Notes under the pieces: generated by a model
Seen by the model: the letters and a program-made list of their open reading frames with translations, nothing else
The model's database searches: none
Told to the model about the DNA's origin: nothing
Part shown: in pieces, positions 1 through 9,312 of the stretch
How positions within the stretch are numbered: the first letter of the stretch is position 1
How the letters are laid out: each line of letters begins with the position of its first letter
Position numbers and translations under genes: made by a program
Assembly: GCF_014644535.1 (NCBI RefSeq)
Contig: NZ_BMKW01000006.1
Location: forward strand, 186,001 to 250,000
DNA length: 64,000 nucleotides
Reading direction: 5' to 3'
From: Neoroseomonas lacus
Lineage (GTDB): Bacteria > Pseudomonadota > Alphaproteobacteria > Acetobacterales > Acetobacteraceae

Positions 1-1185
1 CAGGGCGCCCATGCCGCCGCTGCCGGTCATGGTGGTGCGGAAATTGACGCCGAAGCGCGGCGGGCTGTGGCGGGCGCCGCTGACCGTCACGTTCCACAGC
101 GTGGCCGAGCCTTCCGCCGGCACCCGGTCCGGCACCGCCTGACGCAGGCAGCCGAACACCAGGTCGGGCATCAGCTGGCCGATGATGTGGCGTGACCAGA
201 CGGCGGCCGGCTTCATCGCATTGACGATGGCATTCTCCGGCGCCGCGATCGTCAGCGGCTCCAACGAGCCGTAGTTGTTCGGGATGTCCTTGGCGACGAT
301 GCAGCCCAGCCCGTAGGCCGTGTAGGCGAGCGTATAGCAGAGCGGCACGTTGATGCCGCGGGGCACGATCGGGTCAGTGCCGGTGAAATCCACATGGATG
401 CCGGCATCCGAGATCGTCAGCGCCGCCTGCAGGGTAATCGGCTTGCCGTAGCCATCGGTCACCAGCGTGTTGTGCCAGGTGCCGCGTGGCAGCTTGGCGA
501 TCTCCGAGAGGACCGCGGCGCGAGAATGGGCGATGATATGCTCGGCGAGTTCGTCCAGGCTGGCCAGGGCGAACTCGTCCATCATCTCGACGAGGCGGCG
601 GCAGCCGACGTCGTTGCAGGCGATCAGCGAATAGGTGTCGCCTTCGGTGTCGATCGGCGTGCGCGTATTGGCTCGGATCATCGCCATCAGCGTCTCATTC
701 ACCGCGCCCCGGTCGACAATCTTCAGCATGGGGATGTAGAGCCCCTCCATGAAGACGTCGGTCGTCTCCGTCGAGGCGTTCATGCCGCCGATATCGATCA
801 GATGGCTGGTGCAGGAGAACAGGCCGATCATCCGGCCCTTATGGAAGCAGGGCGTGGTGACGACGAAATCGCTGGTATGGCCGGTTCCCATCCAGGGGTC
901 GTTGGTGATGTAGGCGTCGCCTTCCTTCATCGTCTCGGCGGGGAAGTGGCGCAGCACGTGGCCGACGGTGAGGGCCATGGAATTGATGTGGCCGGGCGTG
1001 CCAGTGACCGCCTGCGCCAGCATGCGCCCCTGCATGTCGAAGACGCCGGCCGACAGGTCGCCGGCCTCGCGCACGATCGGGCTGAAGGCGGTGCGTTGCA
1101 GGACCTGCGCCTGTTCCTCGACCACGGCGATCAGCCGGTTCCACATGATCTGCAGGTCAATGAGGCTGCTCTGGACGGCGGTCAT
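1..1185 (-). CDS. hyuB: Hydantoinase/oxoprolinase B-subunit family protein (HyuB), C-terminus cut by window edge
   Basis: The reading frame is open from an ATG at 1185 to the window start, giving about 394 residues without a stop. The translation carries typical HyuB blocks: an early REAGDLSAG region, then NDPWMGTGH and HTSDFVVTTPCF, a GGMN segment, and DFTGTDP further on. HyuB proteins (PF02538) work with HyuA to hydrolyse cyclic amides such as hydantoins or 5-oxoproline, usually with ATP. The start overlaps the hyuA stop as ATGA, so the two are translationally coupled. The substrate cannot be read from sequence. The missing end lies outside the window. Confidence 0.9.
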   Translation of the reverse strand, partial: MTAVQSSLIDLQIMWNRLIAVVEEQAQVLQRTAFSPIVREAGDLSAGVFDMQGRMLAQAVTGTPGHINSMALTVGHVLRHFPAETMKEGDAYITNDPWMGTGHTSDFVVTTPCFHKGRMIGLFSCTSHLIDIGGMNASTETTDVFMEGLYIPMLKIVDRGAVNETLMAMIRANTRTPIDTEGDTYSLIACNDVGCRRLVEMMDEFALASLDELAEHIIAHSRAAVLSEIAKLPRGTWHNTLVTDGYGKPITLQAALTISDAGIHVDFTGTDPIVPRGINVPLCYTLAYTAYGLGCIVAKDIPNNYGSLEPLTIAAPENAIVNAMKPAAVWSRHIIGQLMPDLVFGCLRQAVPDRVPAEGSATLWNVTVSGARHSPPRFGVNFRTTMTGSGGMGAL

Positions 1186-3281
1186 GCCGTGGGCTCCCGT
1201 GATTTGCGCTGCATCACGATGCATCCGGTGACATCGACCCAGGCATCGTAGCTTGCGGTGACGAAGGTCGATGTCTCGTCCTCGACGATCACCGCCGGGC
1301 CGGCGATGCGCGCGCCGTTGGCCAACTGCGCCCGGCGGTAGCGCGGAACGGGAACGAAGGCGCCGGCGCGACCGTCGAAGAAGTTGGCATGACCATCCGG
1401 CGATGGCGTCGGGCCGGCCGGTGGCGATTGGCTGATGGTCGCTGGCAATTCGGTCTTCGTGGCGATGGTGACGGACCAGGCGAGGATCTCGATCGGCGAG
1501 TTCGGGATGAAGCGCCGGAACATATCCGCGTAGGTCGCCTCATAGGCCGCGCGCAGCGCCGCGCCCGCATCGGGCGGTAGGGGGCCGTCCGGTAATTGCA
1601 CCGTGATCTCGTGGCCCTGGCCGACATAGCGCATGAACACCATGCGCTTCTCGAACAACGCTGCGCCATGTGCGGCCGGCTCGACCCAGGCGCGGATCTC
1701 GCGGGCCATGGCGTCGAGCAGCGTGGTTGCGACCGCGGCGTCGAAGACGTCGAGGCGCATGTATTCACTACGCACCAATTCGAAGGAAATCGGCGCCGCC
1801 AGGAAGCCGACTGCCGAACCGACGCCGGCATTGGGTGGCACTACCACGCGCGCGGCGCCGATCTTCTCGGCGACCCGACCGACATGCAGTGGCGCGGCGC
1901 CACCGAAGGCGATGACGGTGTGTTGGCTCGCTGTCGCGCCGCGTTCAACGGCATGGACCCGCGCCGCGCTTGCCATGTTCTCGCACACCATCTCATAGAC
2001 GGCATAGGCGGCCATCTCCGGTGGCATGCCGAGCGCGTCGCCGATCTCCGCCTGCAAGGCCCGGCGAGACATTTCAGGCACCAGGCGGATGGTGCCACCG
2101 GCAAAGGCTGCAGGGTCGAGCAACCCGAGCACCAGATCAGCATCGGTGACCGTCGGCCGCGTGCCGCCACGGCCATAGCAGGCGGGACCTGGCACCGAGG
2201 AGGCGCTTTCCGGCCCCACCGTGACCCGCTTCAGCGTGTCGAGATGCGCGATGGATCCACCGCCGGCACCGATCTCCACCATTTCGATCACCGGGATGCG
2301 CACCGGCAGGCCGCTGCCCTTCAGGAAGCGCGCCGCGCGGTCCACTTCGAAAAGCCGTGCCGATTGCGCCGCGAAGTCCTCGATCAGCGTGATCTTGGCG
2401 GTGGTGCCTCCCATGTCGAAGGCGATGACCTCGGTCTCGCCGAGCAAGGCGGCGATCTGCGTGGCGAAGATGGCACCACCGGCCGGGCCGGATTCAACGA
2501 GACGCACGGGAAAGCGCCGTGCCGTCTCGATCGAGGTCAGTCCACCACCCGAGGTCATCAGCCCGATCGTGCCGCGGAAGCCTTCCTCGGCCAGCCGCGC
2601 CTGCATGCGGGACAGATAGCTGTCCATCAAGGGCTGCACATAGGCGTTCACCGTGGTGGTGGAGGTCCGTTCGTATTCACGGATTTCCGGGCACACCTCG
2701 CAGGACAGCGACAGGCTGACATCTGGCATGGCCGCGCGCAGGACGGCGGCGGCCCGGCGCTCGTGGTCCGGATTGGCGTAGCTGTGCAGGAAGGCGATGG
2801 CCACGGCCTCGACCTTCGCGGCGCGCAGCGCGGGTACCAGTGCAGCAACAGCATCCTCGTCCAGCGCCAACCGCACACCGCCCGCGGCATCGATGCGTTC
2901 CGGCACCGTGAAGCGCAGCTCGCGTCCCGCCAGCGGCTTCGGTCGTACAAGCGCCAGCTCGTATTGGTCGTAGCGACTCTCGGTGGCGATATCGAGCACG
3001 TCGCGGAACCCTTCGGTCGCCAGCAGGGCGATGCGCGCGCCGCGGCGTTCGATCACTGCGTTGGTGGCGAGCGTCGTGCCATGGACGAAGTCCAAGACAT
3101 CGGCAAGCCGCCGGTCGCTGATGCGCATGATCTCGTGAATGCCGCCGAGCACACCTTCCTCCGGCCGCGCCGGCGTGGTCAACACCTTGCAGGTCCACCG
3201 CCTGCCGCCCTCGTCGAGAACGATGTCGGTGAAAGTGCCGCCAACATCGGCGGCAAGGCGCAGCTTTGGAGCAGCATTCAC
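1182..3281 (-). CDS. hyuA: Hydantoinase/oxoprolinase A-subunit family protein (HyuA)
   Basis: Predicted ATP-dependent cyclic-amide hydrolase subunit of 699 residues. The N-terminal ASKHA-type nucleotide site is visible as ADVGGTFTDIVL, and a central IAFDMGGTTAK matches the hydantoinase A core (PF01968). The length is normal for the family. I chose the GTG at 3281 because it follows GGAAGGAG by a short spacer and lets the protein begin just before the conserved block; the ATG 48 bases upstream has no comparable ribosome site. It is the first gene of an operon with hyuB and diverges from the isomerase and ABC genes. A second hyuA lies at 20084-22093, so the window holds two separate systems. 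Confidence 0.9.
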   Translation of the reverse strand: MNAAPKLRLAADVGGTFTDIVLDEGGRRWTCKVLTTPARPEEGVLGGIHEIMRISDRRLADVLDFVHGTTLATNAVIERRGARIALLATEGFRDVLDIATESRYDQYELALVRPKPLAGRELRFTVPERIDAAGGVRLALDEDAVAALVPALRAAKVEAVAIAFLHSYANPDHERRAAAVLRAAMPDVSLSLSCEVCPEIREYERTSTTTVNAYVQPLMDSYLSRMQARLAEEGFRGTIGLMTSGGGLTSIETARRFPVRLVESGPAGGAIFATQIAALLGETEVIAFDMGGTTAKITLIEDFAAQSARLFEVDRAARFLKGSGLPVRIPVIEMVEIGAGGGSIAHLDTLKRVTVGPESASSVPGPACYGRGGTRPTVTDADLVLGLLDPAAFAGGTIRLVPEMSRRALQAEIGDALGMPPEMAAYAVYEMVCENMASAARVHAVERGATASQHTVIAFGGAAPLHVGRVAEKIGAARVVVPPNAGVGSAVGFLAAPISFELVRSEYMRLDVFDAAVATTLLDAMAREIRAWVEPAAHGAALFEKRMVFMRYVGQGHEITVQLPDGPLPPDAGAALRAAYEATYADMFRRFIPNSPIEILAWSVTIATKTELPATISQSPPAGPTPSPDGHANFFDGRAGAFVPVPRYRRAQLANGARIAGPAVIVEDETSTFVTASYDAWVDVTGCIVMQRKSREPTA

Positions 3282-3332
3282 GCGTAGGCTCTCCTTCCTG
3301 TTGGCGCGAGTATGGCACCGGCCCGTCAAGAA

Positions 3333-3492
3333 TGAACAGGTTCAGTTTCTCGATTTGATGCGCAGCCGATCGACGATTGCACGCGAAGCGTTCATGCGCG
3401 CTGCGATCAGGAGCAAATCCGTGCAATCGCTCCGCCGCGACGCACCATTTGGCGCAGGGTCGTGGTTGACCCGATCAAAATGAACGCGTTCA
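3333..3492. promoter_or_regulatory. Divergent control region with two TGAAC-N2-GTTCA dyads
   Basis: The gap between hyuA and the isomerase gene holds TGAACAGGTTCA at 3333-3344 and TGAACGCGTTCA at 3481-3492. Both fit TGAAC-N2-GTTCA. The first is about 50 bases upstream of the hyuA start and the second 28 bases upstream of the isomerase ATG, so each divergent gene has one copy. A TTGACC box at 3466-3471 places the second dyad around the expected -10. The regulator is not encoded beside the site. Operator function is inferred. Confidence 0.5.
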
Positions 3493-3520
3493 CTCTAACT
3501 ATGACGCAGGGAGCCGCGCC

Positions 3521-4129
3521 ATGCCGAAGACCATCGAGTACTACTTCAGTGTCTCTTCGCCCTGGGCCTATCTCGGCACGCCGCGACTGCTGGCGCTCGC
3601 CGCGCGCCATGGCGCCGTCATCGATTCCGTGCCGATCGCATTGATCGGCGAGAATGGCGGGATCTCCGTCCGCAACCGACCGGAGGCCCGGCGTGCCTAT
3701 TGGTTTCGCGACCTCGCACGCTGCGCCGCACATCTCGGCATGCCGTTGTTGATGGAGGGGCGCCCGCCACTGCAGGACGCCGGACTCGCCTCGCCGATGC
3801 TGGTCGCTGCGCAACGGGCCGGGCTCGACGTGATCGCGCTCGGCTTCGCGTTGCAGCGAGGCTATTGGGCGCAGGGGCGCGACATCGGCGATGCCGCCAC
3901 CCGTGCCGCCATCGCCACCGAGGCCGGCTTTGACGGCGCGGCGCTGCTGGCTGCCGAAAGTGCGCCCGAAGCAGCCGTGCAATGGGAGGCGAACCTTGCC
4001 CGGGCAACCGCGGCCGGGGTCTTTGGCGTGCCGACGTATCGCCTGGCTGGCGAGTTGTTCTGGGGTCAGGACAGGCTGGATTATCTCGAGCGCCACCTGA
4101 GCGGCATCGCTGCCATGGTCACCGCATGA
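3521..4129 (+). CDS. 2-hydroxychromene-2-carboxylate isomerase family protein (DsbA-like fold)
   Basis: A 202-residue protein of the HCCA isomerase / kappa-class GST-like family. It starts with the YYFSVSSPWAYLG block, whose Ser-Pro replaces the CxxC of DsbA and holds the glutathione-activating serine. The C-terminal GVFGVPTY with a cis-proline and the following LFWGQDRLDYL are hallmarks of the family. Members isomerise ring-cleavage products of naphthalene-type aromatics or act as glutathione-dependent isomerases; the substrate here is unknown. Its stop overlaps the start of the next gene (ATGA), so it leads an operon with a Dpp-type ABC importer and may act on an imported compound. Confidence 0.85.
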   Translation: MPKTIEYYFSVSSPWAYLGTPRLLALAARHGAVIDSVPIALIGENGGISVRNRPEARRAYWFRDLARCAAHLGMPLLMEGRPPLQDAGLASPMLVAAQRAGLDVIALGFALQRGYWAQGRDIGDAATRAAIATEAGFDGAALLAAESAPEAAVQWEANLARATAAGVFGVPTYRLAGELFWGQDRLDYLERHLSGIAAMVTA

Positions 4130-5112
4130 CGGGCCTCGGCCGCGCCGGGCGTACCCTGCGCCGCACCGCGTGGCAGGCGTTGCCGACGATGATCGGCATC
4201 ATCATCCTATGCTTCTTCCTGCTGAAGCTCGTGCCCGGCGATGCGGCCGACGTGATCGCCGCCGAGGCCGGGTCCGCCACCGCCGAGACCATGGCGGCGC
4301 TGCGCGCCCGCTTCGGTCTGGACCAGCCGCTGCTGATGCAACTGCTCGCCTATCTCGACAATCTCGCCCATCTGCGGCTCGGCTTTTCAGCGCGCTTCAA
4401 CATGCCGGTGTCGGAACTCATCATGGCGCGATTGCCGAATACGCTGATGCTGATGCTCGCGGCCATGAGCATGGCGCTGGTGGTTGGCATCCTGGCGGGC
4501 TGGGTCATGGCGATCTTCGCCAATCGGTGGCCGGACCGGATGTTGCAGGTGGTGGTGCTGATCTTTTACTCGACGCCTGGCTTCTGGATCGGGCTGATGG
4601 CCATCGTGCTCTTCTCGGTGAAGCTGGGCTGGCTGCCGGCCAATGGCAACATGACGATTGGTGCCGACCTCACCGGGTTCGCCCTGATCGCGGATCGGGC
4701 GCGATACCTCGTGCTGCCATCTCTCGCCCTGGCCTCGTTCTTCATCGCTGTTTATGCCCGACTAACACGCGCCTCGATGCTGGACGTGCAGCGGCAGGAC
4801 TTCATGCGCACCGCCGCGGCCAAGGGTTTGCATCCTGTGACGATTCAGTTGCGGCATGCGCTGCGCAATGCGCTGATCCCGGTGACCACGATGGCCGGGC
4901 TGCATCTGGGCAACCTGCTCGGCGGCGCGGTCGTGGTCGAGACCGTGTATGGCTGGCCAGGCATGGGGCGGCTGGCGCTGGAAGCGGTTACCGGGCGCGA
5001 CTTCAACGTCCTGCTGGGCGTGCTGCTGTTCTCCTCGCTGCTGGTCATCGTGGCCAATGTCGCGATCGACCTGCTGCATGCGTGGCTCGACCCGCGCATC
5101 GAGGTGCACTGA
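4126..5112 (+). CDS. Dpp/Opp-type ABC transporter permease (DppB-like)
   Basis: A 328-residue inner-membrane permease with a first transmembrane segment at about residues 20-40 (IGIIILCFFLLKLVPGD) and the DppB signature LVPGDAA. The cytoplasmic EAA loop reads AAAKGLHPVTIQLRHALRNA, followed by a final TM near residue 300. The start at 4126 overlaps the upstream stop, which excludes the longer open frame upstream. With the next three genes it forms the core of an importer for peptides or other small solutes such as nickel chelates or opines. No binding protein is encoded in this operon. Confidence 0.92.
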   Translation: MTGLGRAGRTLRRTAWQALPTMIGIIILCFFLLKLVPGDAADVIAAEAGSATAETMAALRARFGLDQPLLMQLLAYLDNLAHLRLGFSARFNMPVSELIMARLPNTLMLMLAAMSMALVVGILAGWVMAIFANRWPDRMLQVVVLIFYSTPGFWIGLMAIVLFSVKLGWLPANGNMTIGADLTGFALIADRARYLVLPSLALASFFIAVYARLTRASMLDVQRQDFMRTAAAKGLHPVTIQLRHALRNALIPVTTMAGLHLGNLLGGAVVVETVYGWPGMGRLALEAVTGRDFNVLLGVLLFSSLLVIVANVAIDLLHAWLDPRIEVH

Positions 5113-5113
5113 G

Positions 5114-6031
5114 ATGTCCCGTGACGGCACTCTCGACGGCGCCATCGACATCGCCGCGCCGGCCGCGGCGGTGCTTCGCCCGGCACCCCGACGCCGTGGC
5201 GGACGCCTGCTGCGCGCCTGCGTCACGAATCCCGGATTCCTGATTGGCCTGTTGATACTGATGACGGTCTCCGGCATCGCGCTTCTCGCACCCTGGCTGT
5301 TCCCCGGGGACCCGCAGGACATGGTCGCGGCGCCCACACTCTGGCCCGGTGAGGATTGGGCCTATCCGCTCGGCACCGACAGCCTGGGGCGCGATGTCGC
5401 GTCGGGGCTCGCGCATGGTGCGCGGGTCTCGCTGATGGTGGGGCTGTCGGCGACGGCGATCGGGCTCGTCATCGGCACGCTGGTTGGCGCCAGCGCGGGC
5501 TATTTCGGCGGCCATGTCGACAACATCCTGTCGCGCCTGACCGAGGTGTTCCAGACCGTGCCGACCTTCCTGCTGGTCATTGTCATCGTCGCCATTGTGC
5601 AGCCGGCGGCATCGACCATCGCGCTGGCCATCGGCGTCGCCTCCTGGCCGACCGTGGCACGGCTGGTGCGCGCGCAGTTCCGCTCCCTGCGCGAGGCGGA
5701 TTTCGTCATGGCAGCGCGATCGCTGAGCTACTCGGCGCCGCGCATCATCGTCATGGAGATCCTGCCCAATGCGCTGCCGCCGATCATCGTGACCACCTCG
5801 GTGATGGTGGCGAATGCGATCCTGACCGAGGCCGGCCTCTCCTTCCTCGCCATGGGTGACCCCAACCTGGTCTCCTGGGGCAGCATGATCGGCGACGGGC
5901 GCGACCTGTTGCGGACCGATTGGTTCCTCACGGCCCTGCCTGGCGCGGCGATCGCGCTGACTGTGCTGTCGCTGAACCTCGTCGGCGATGGGCTGAACGA
6001 CATTCTCAATCCTCGCTCAGGCTTGGCATGA
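5114..6031 (+). CDS. Dpp/Opp-type ABC transporter permease (DppC-like)
   Basis: A 305-residue permease. A variable cytoplasmic N-terminus is followed by the first TM (PGFLIGLLILMTVSGIALL) and the DppC-specific LGTDSLGRDVASGLAHGARVS block. The EAA loop is AARSLSYSAPRIIVMEILPN. It follows DppB with one base between stop and start and overlaps the following ATPase gene. It pairs with the DppB-like subunit to form the membrane channel. Confidence 0.92.
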   Translation: MSRDGTLDGAIDIAAPAAAVLRPAPRRRGGRLLRACVTNPGFLIGLLILMTVSGIALLAPWLFPGDPQDMVAAPTLWPGEDWAYPLGTDSLGRDVASGLAHGARVSLMVGLSATAIGLVIGTLVGASAGYFGGHVDNILSRLTEVFQTVPTFLLVIVIVAIVQPAASTIALAIGVASWPTVARLVRAQFRSLREADFVMAARSLSYSAPRIIVMEILPNALPPIIVTTSVMVANAILTEAGLSFLAMGDPNLVSWGSMIGDGRDLLRTDWFLTALPGAAIALTVLSLNLVGDGLNDILNPRSGLA

Positions 6032-7017
6032 CCTATCCCCTGCTGCGGGTCGAGGACCTGACCATCGGCTTCCCCTACGGCACGGTGGTGCACGGGGTCA
6101 GCTTCGATGTGCACCCCGGCGAGACCATGGCGCTGGTCGGCGAGAGCGGCTGCGGCAAGTCGATCACCGCCTTCGCCCTGATGCGCCTGCTGCCGCCAGG
6201 CGCGCGCATCCAGGGCGGGCATGTGATCTTCGATGGCGTCGACCTCGCCGCCGCCGCACCGCACGCGCTTCGCGACATCCGTGGGCGCAGTCTTTCGCTC
6301 ATCCTGCAGGAACCGATGACGTCGCTGAACCCGGTGCTGCCGATTGGCATGCAGATCGCCGAGGTCATGCGTCGGCACGAGGGGATCGGCAAGGCGGCGG
6401 CTCGCCGTCGATCCGTCGAGCTGTTGGAGCTGGTCGGTGTGACTGATGCCGACCGCCGCTACGACGATTTCCCGCACCATTTTTCAGGCGGGATGCGGCA
6501 GCGCGTGATGATCGCCATGGCCGTCGCCTGCAAGCCCAGGCTGCTGATCGCCGATGAGCCGACGACGGCGCTCGACGTCACCATCCAGGCGCAGGTGCTC
6601 GAACTGCTTGATGATCTGCGGCGGCAGCTCGGCATGGCGGTGTTGTTGATCACCCACGATCTCGGCGTGGTGGCGCAATGGGCCGACCGGGTGACGGTGA
6701 TGTATGCCGGACGCGTCGTCGAGCAGGCGCCGGTTCGCCCGTTCTTCGCGACGCCGCAACATCCCTATGCGCGCGGCCTGCTGGATGCCTCGGTCGGGCA
6801 TGATGGGGAGGCGCATTACACCACGCGTCGGCTTAATGAGATTCCCGGCTCGATTGCCTCGGCCGCGGGCGAGGCCGGGTGCCCCTTTGCGCCGCGCTGT
6901 CCCGACCGCATCGCCGCCTGCCGCCGGGCGCCACCAGTGCTTACCGCGCTGGGGCCGGACCATAACGTTGCTTGCATCGTCGCCGCCGGGACCGATCATG
7001 TCGCTGTTGACCGTTGA
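6028..7017 (+). CDS. Dpp/Opp-type ABC transporter ATP-binding protein (DppD-like)
   Basis: A 329-residue ATPase with Walker A GESGCGKS near residue 38, the signature FSGGMRQR, and Walker [13 protein letters not shown]. The extended C-terminal oligopeptide-type domain ends in a cysteine cluster ([19 protein letters not shown]), typical of DppD/OppD. The start at 6028 overlaps the permease stop. It powers import together with the DppF-like partner. Confidence 0.92.
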   Translation: MTYPLLRVEDLTIGFPYGTVVHGVSFDVHPGETMALVGESGCGKSITAFALMRLLPPGARIQGGHVIFDGVDLAAAAPHALRDIRGRSLSLILQEPMTSLNPVLPIGMQIAEVMRRHEGIGKAAARRRSVELLELVGVTDADRRYDDFPHHFSGGMRQRVMIAMAVACKPRLLIADEPTTALDVTIQAQVLELLDDLRRQLGMAVLLITHDLGVVAQWADRVTVMYAGRVVEQAPVRPFFATPQHPYARGLLDASVGHDGEAHYTTRRLNEIPGSIASAAGEAGCPFAPRCPDRIAACRRAPPVLTALGPDHNVACIVAAGTDHVAVDR

Positions 7018-7933
7018 GAATCTCCACACACGCTATGTCTCGCGCGGCCGCACGGTCACGGCCGTCGATGGCGTGTCGCTCACCGTGGCGGGCGGCGAGA
7101 CCGTCGGCCTGGTTGGTGAAAGCGGCTGTGGCAAGTCCACGCTGGGCAAGACCATCCTACGGCTGGTCGACCCGGCCGAGGGCAGCATCCGGATCGCCGG
7201 GGAGGAGATCGCGACGCTGCGCCAGGCGGCGCTCGCCCCCTTCCGTCGCCGCATGCAGATGGTCTTCCAGGACCCCTATGGCTCGCTGAACCCGCGCCAG
7301 ACGGTGGCCACGCTACTGGAGACGCCACTGAAGGTGCATGGCATAGGCGGCCGCGCGGAACGTCGGGCGCAGGTGCTGGACATGCTCGCCCGGGTCGGAC
7401 TGCCAGGCGATGCTGCGGAGCGCTACCCGCATGAATTCTCCGGCGGGCAGCGGCAGCGCATCGGCATCGCTCGTGCCCTGGTGCTGAAGCCGCAACTGGT
7501 GATCTGCGACGAGCCGGTCTCGGCGCTGGATCTGTCGATCCAGGCGCAGATCCTGAACCTGCTGGTCGGGCTGAAGCGCGACCTTGGCCTGTCGTATCTG
7601 TTCATCTCGCACGATCTTTCAGTCGTACGCTATTTCGCCGATCGCGTGATGGTCATGTACCTCGGTCGCATCGTCGAAAGCGCCGACCATGTCACGCTTT
7701 GGCGCAACCCCCAGCACCCCTATTCGCGGGCGCTGCTGTCGGCCGTGCCGGTCGCGGATCCCACCCGCGCCCGCGCACCGATGACGATGCGCGGAGAGCT
7801 GGGTTCAGCGCCCACCACCGGATGCCGCTTCCGATCGCGCTGCCCGGTCGCGATTGACCGCTGCAGCGTCGAGGACCCGGTGCTGAGGGATGTGGGTGCG
7901 CAGCACCGTGTGGCGTGCCACAGGCCGGGTTAG
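6998..7933 (+). CDS. Dpp/Opp-type ABC transporter ATP-binding protein (DppF-like)
   Basis: A 311-residue ATPase with Walker [13 protein letters not shown], the DppF-type phrase VFQDPYGSLNPR, signature FSGGQRQRIGIARAL and Walker B LVICDEPVSALD. The C-terminal cysteine motif CRFRSRCPVA is present. The start is internal to the end of the DppD-like gene (20-base overlap), as often seen in such operons. It is the last gene of the operon; a bidirectional hairpin follows at 7939-7968. A possible binding protein partner is the orphan at 24553-26142. Confidence 0.92.
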   Translation: MSLLTVENLHTRYVSRGRTVTAVDGVSLTVAGGETVGLVGESGCGKSTLGKTILRLVDPAEGSIRIAGEEIATLRQAALAPFRRRMQMVFQDPYGSLNPRQTVATLLETPLKVHGIGGRAERRAQVLDMLARVGLPGDAAERYPHEFSGGQRQRIGIARALVLKPQLVICDEPVSALDLSIQAQILNLLVGLKRDLGLSYLFISHDLSVVRYFADRVMVMYLGRIVESADHVTLWRNPQHPYSRALLSAVPVADPTRARAPMTMRGELGSAPTTGCRFRSRCPVAIDRCSVEDPVLRDVGAQHRVACHRPG

Positions 7934-7938
7934 CTGCC

Positions 7939-7968
7939 ATTGCCGAGGAGGACGTCCTCGACGGCAAT
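7939..7968. terminator. Bidirectional hairpin between convergent ABC and thiolase genes
   Basis: A 30-base near-palindrome: outer arms ATTGCCG and CGGCAAT plus inner GAGGAC and GTCCTC, with two mismatched pairs. It lies in the 58-base gap between the convergent DppF-like and thiolase genes, which suits a terminator for both. There is no strong T-run on either side, so this is a structural inference. Confidence 0.55.
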
Positions 7969-7991
7969 CGACATGGTTCTGCCGCTCATAG

Positions 7992-9185
7992 CTAATCTGC
8001 CGGTTCGGCTTCCAGCGCGAGTGCGATGCCTTGCCCGCCGCCGATGCACAGCGTCACCATGCCGCGGCGCAGCCCATCGCGCTTCATCCCATGCAGCAGG
8101 CGGGTGACCAGCACCGCGCCGGTCGCGCCGATCGGATGGCCATGCGCGATGGCGCCACCTTCCGGATTGACGATGTCCTCCGGCAGGCCGAGTTCCTGCG
8201 CGACGGCGAGTGGCACGGCGGCAAAGGCCTCGTTGATCTCGATGCGTTCGAGGTCGCCGATGCCCCACCCCGCGCGTTCCAGCGCCCGCCGTACCGCCGG
8301 CACCGGGCCCAGGCCGAACAGCCCGGGTTCCACTGCGGCGATGCCATAGGCGACAAGCCTGGCGCTGGGCTGCAGGCCGTGCGCCTCGGCGAAGGCGCGG
8401 CTGGCCACGACCATCGCCGCGGCGCCACTGTTCAGGCCCGGCGAGTTGCCCGCGGTGATACTGCCCTCTGGCCTGAAGGCCGGCCGCAGCCGTGACAGCA
8501 CCTCGACCGTCGTATCGGGCCGCGGCGCCTCGTCACGCGCGAACACTTCCTCGCCCTTGCGACCCTTGATGATGACCGGGACGATCTCGGCGTCGAAGTG
8601 CCCGGCCGCCTGCGCCGTGGTGAAGCGCTGCTGCGACCGCGCGGCGAAGCGGTCCTGCGCCTCGCGGGTCAGTTGTGCCTTGGTCACCAGGTCCTCGGTG
8701 TGCCAGCCGGAATGCCTGCCGGAAAAGGCATCGTCGAGCCCGTCTCGCAGCATGCTGTCGTGGATCTCGGCCGGGCCCATGCGATAGCCCCACCGACCGC
8801 CATCCATCAGGTAGGGCGCGCGGTCCATGTTCTCCATGCCACCGGCAACGGCGACGTCGTGCTGGCCGGCGCCGATCTCCTGCGCCGCGGTGACGATGGC
8901 CTGCGCACCGGAACCGCAGACGCGGTTCACCGTCATTGCCGGCACGCTGACCGGCATGCCGCCCCCGATCGAGGCCTGACGCGCCGGGTTCATCCTGTTG
9001 CCGGCCTGAATGACGTTGCCGAGAATGACGCTGCCGATCGTCTCAGGCGCCAGCCCGGCGCGCGACAGCGTCTCGCGCACCACCGTGGCGCCGAGTTCGG
9101 TCGCCGGCACGCCCTTCAGCGCCCCATTGTAGGCCCCGATCGCAGTGCGGACGGGATTGCAGAGCAGGATGTCGTGGCTGTTCAT
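7992..9185 (-). CDS. Thiolase family protein (acetyl-CoA C-acyltransferase)
   Basis: A 397-residue thiolase. The nucleophilic cysteine is in NRVCGSGAQA near residue 90, the catalytic His is in GGAIAHGHPIGATG, and the second Cys is in TLCIGGGQG. Thiolases cleave 3-ketoacyl-CoA or condense acetyl-CoA. I chose ATG 9185 because it follows GGAGG with a six-base spacer and starts at the conserved ILLCNPVRTAIG block; an upstream in-frame ATG would add 14 unrelated residues. It is the last gene of the minus-strand operon that begins with a PanE-like reductase and faces a TetR gene. Biosynthetic and degradative thiolases cannot be separated here. Confidence 0.93.
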   Translation of the reverse strand: MNSHDILLCNPVRTAIGAYNGALKGVPATELGATVVRETLSRAGLAPETIGSVILGNVIQAGNRMNPARQASIGGGMPVSVPAMTVNRVCGSGAQAIVTAAQEIGAGQHDVAVAGGMENMDRAPYLMDGGRWGYRMGPAEIHDSMLRDGLDDAFSGRHSGWHTEDLVTKAQLTREAQDRFAARSQQRFTTAQAAGHFDAEIVPVIIKGRKGEEVFARDEAPRPDTTVEVLSRLRPAFRPEGSITAGNSPGLNSGAAAMVVASRAFAEAHGLQPSARLVAYGIAAVEPGLFGLGPVPAVRRALERAGWGIGDLERIEINEAFAAVPLAVAQELGLPEDIVNPEGGAIAHGHPIGATGAVLVTRLLHGMKRDGLRRGMVTLCIGGGQGIALALEAEPAD

Positions 9186-9207
9186 GCTGACCTCCGGGAG
9201 GATGTGT

Positions 9208-9312
9208 TCAGAGCGGGCCCAGGGCATCCGCCTTGCGCAGCGCGACCGCGACGACGCGAGCGGGCAGCGCCCGGGTCGTGGCGACGATGGCCCGGGCGGG
9301 CGAGCCGGTCAT
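9208..9312 (-). CDS. Possible short coupled ORF of 34 residues
   Basis: An ATG at 9312 overlaps the stop of the SDR gene as ATGA and opens a 34-residue frame (starts MTGSPARAIVA, ends ADALGPL) that stops 22 bases before the thiolase start. Its amino-acid content is alanine- and arginine-rich and matches nothing I recognise. It may be a real small coupled protein, a remnant of a lost gene, or chance. Confidence 0.25.
   Translation of the reverse strand: MTGSPARAIVATTRALPARVVAVALRKADALGPL

Noticed and set aside
1596-3287. Plus-strand open frame of 563 codons opposite hyuA
   Set aside because: hyuA has intact motifs and a ribosome site; the opposite frame is compositional noise.
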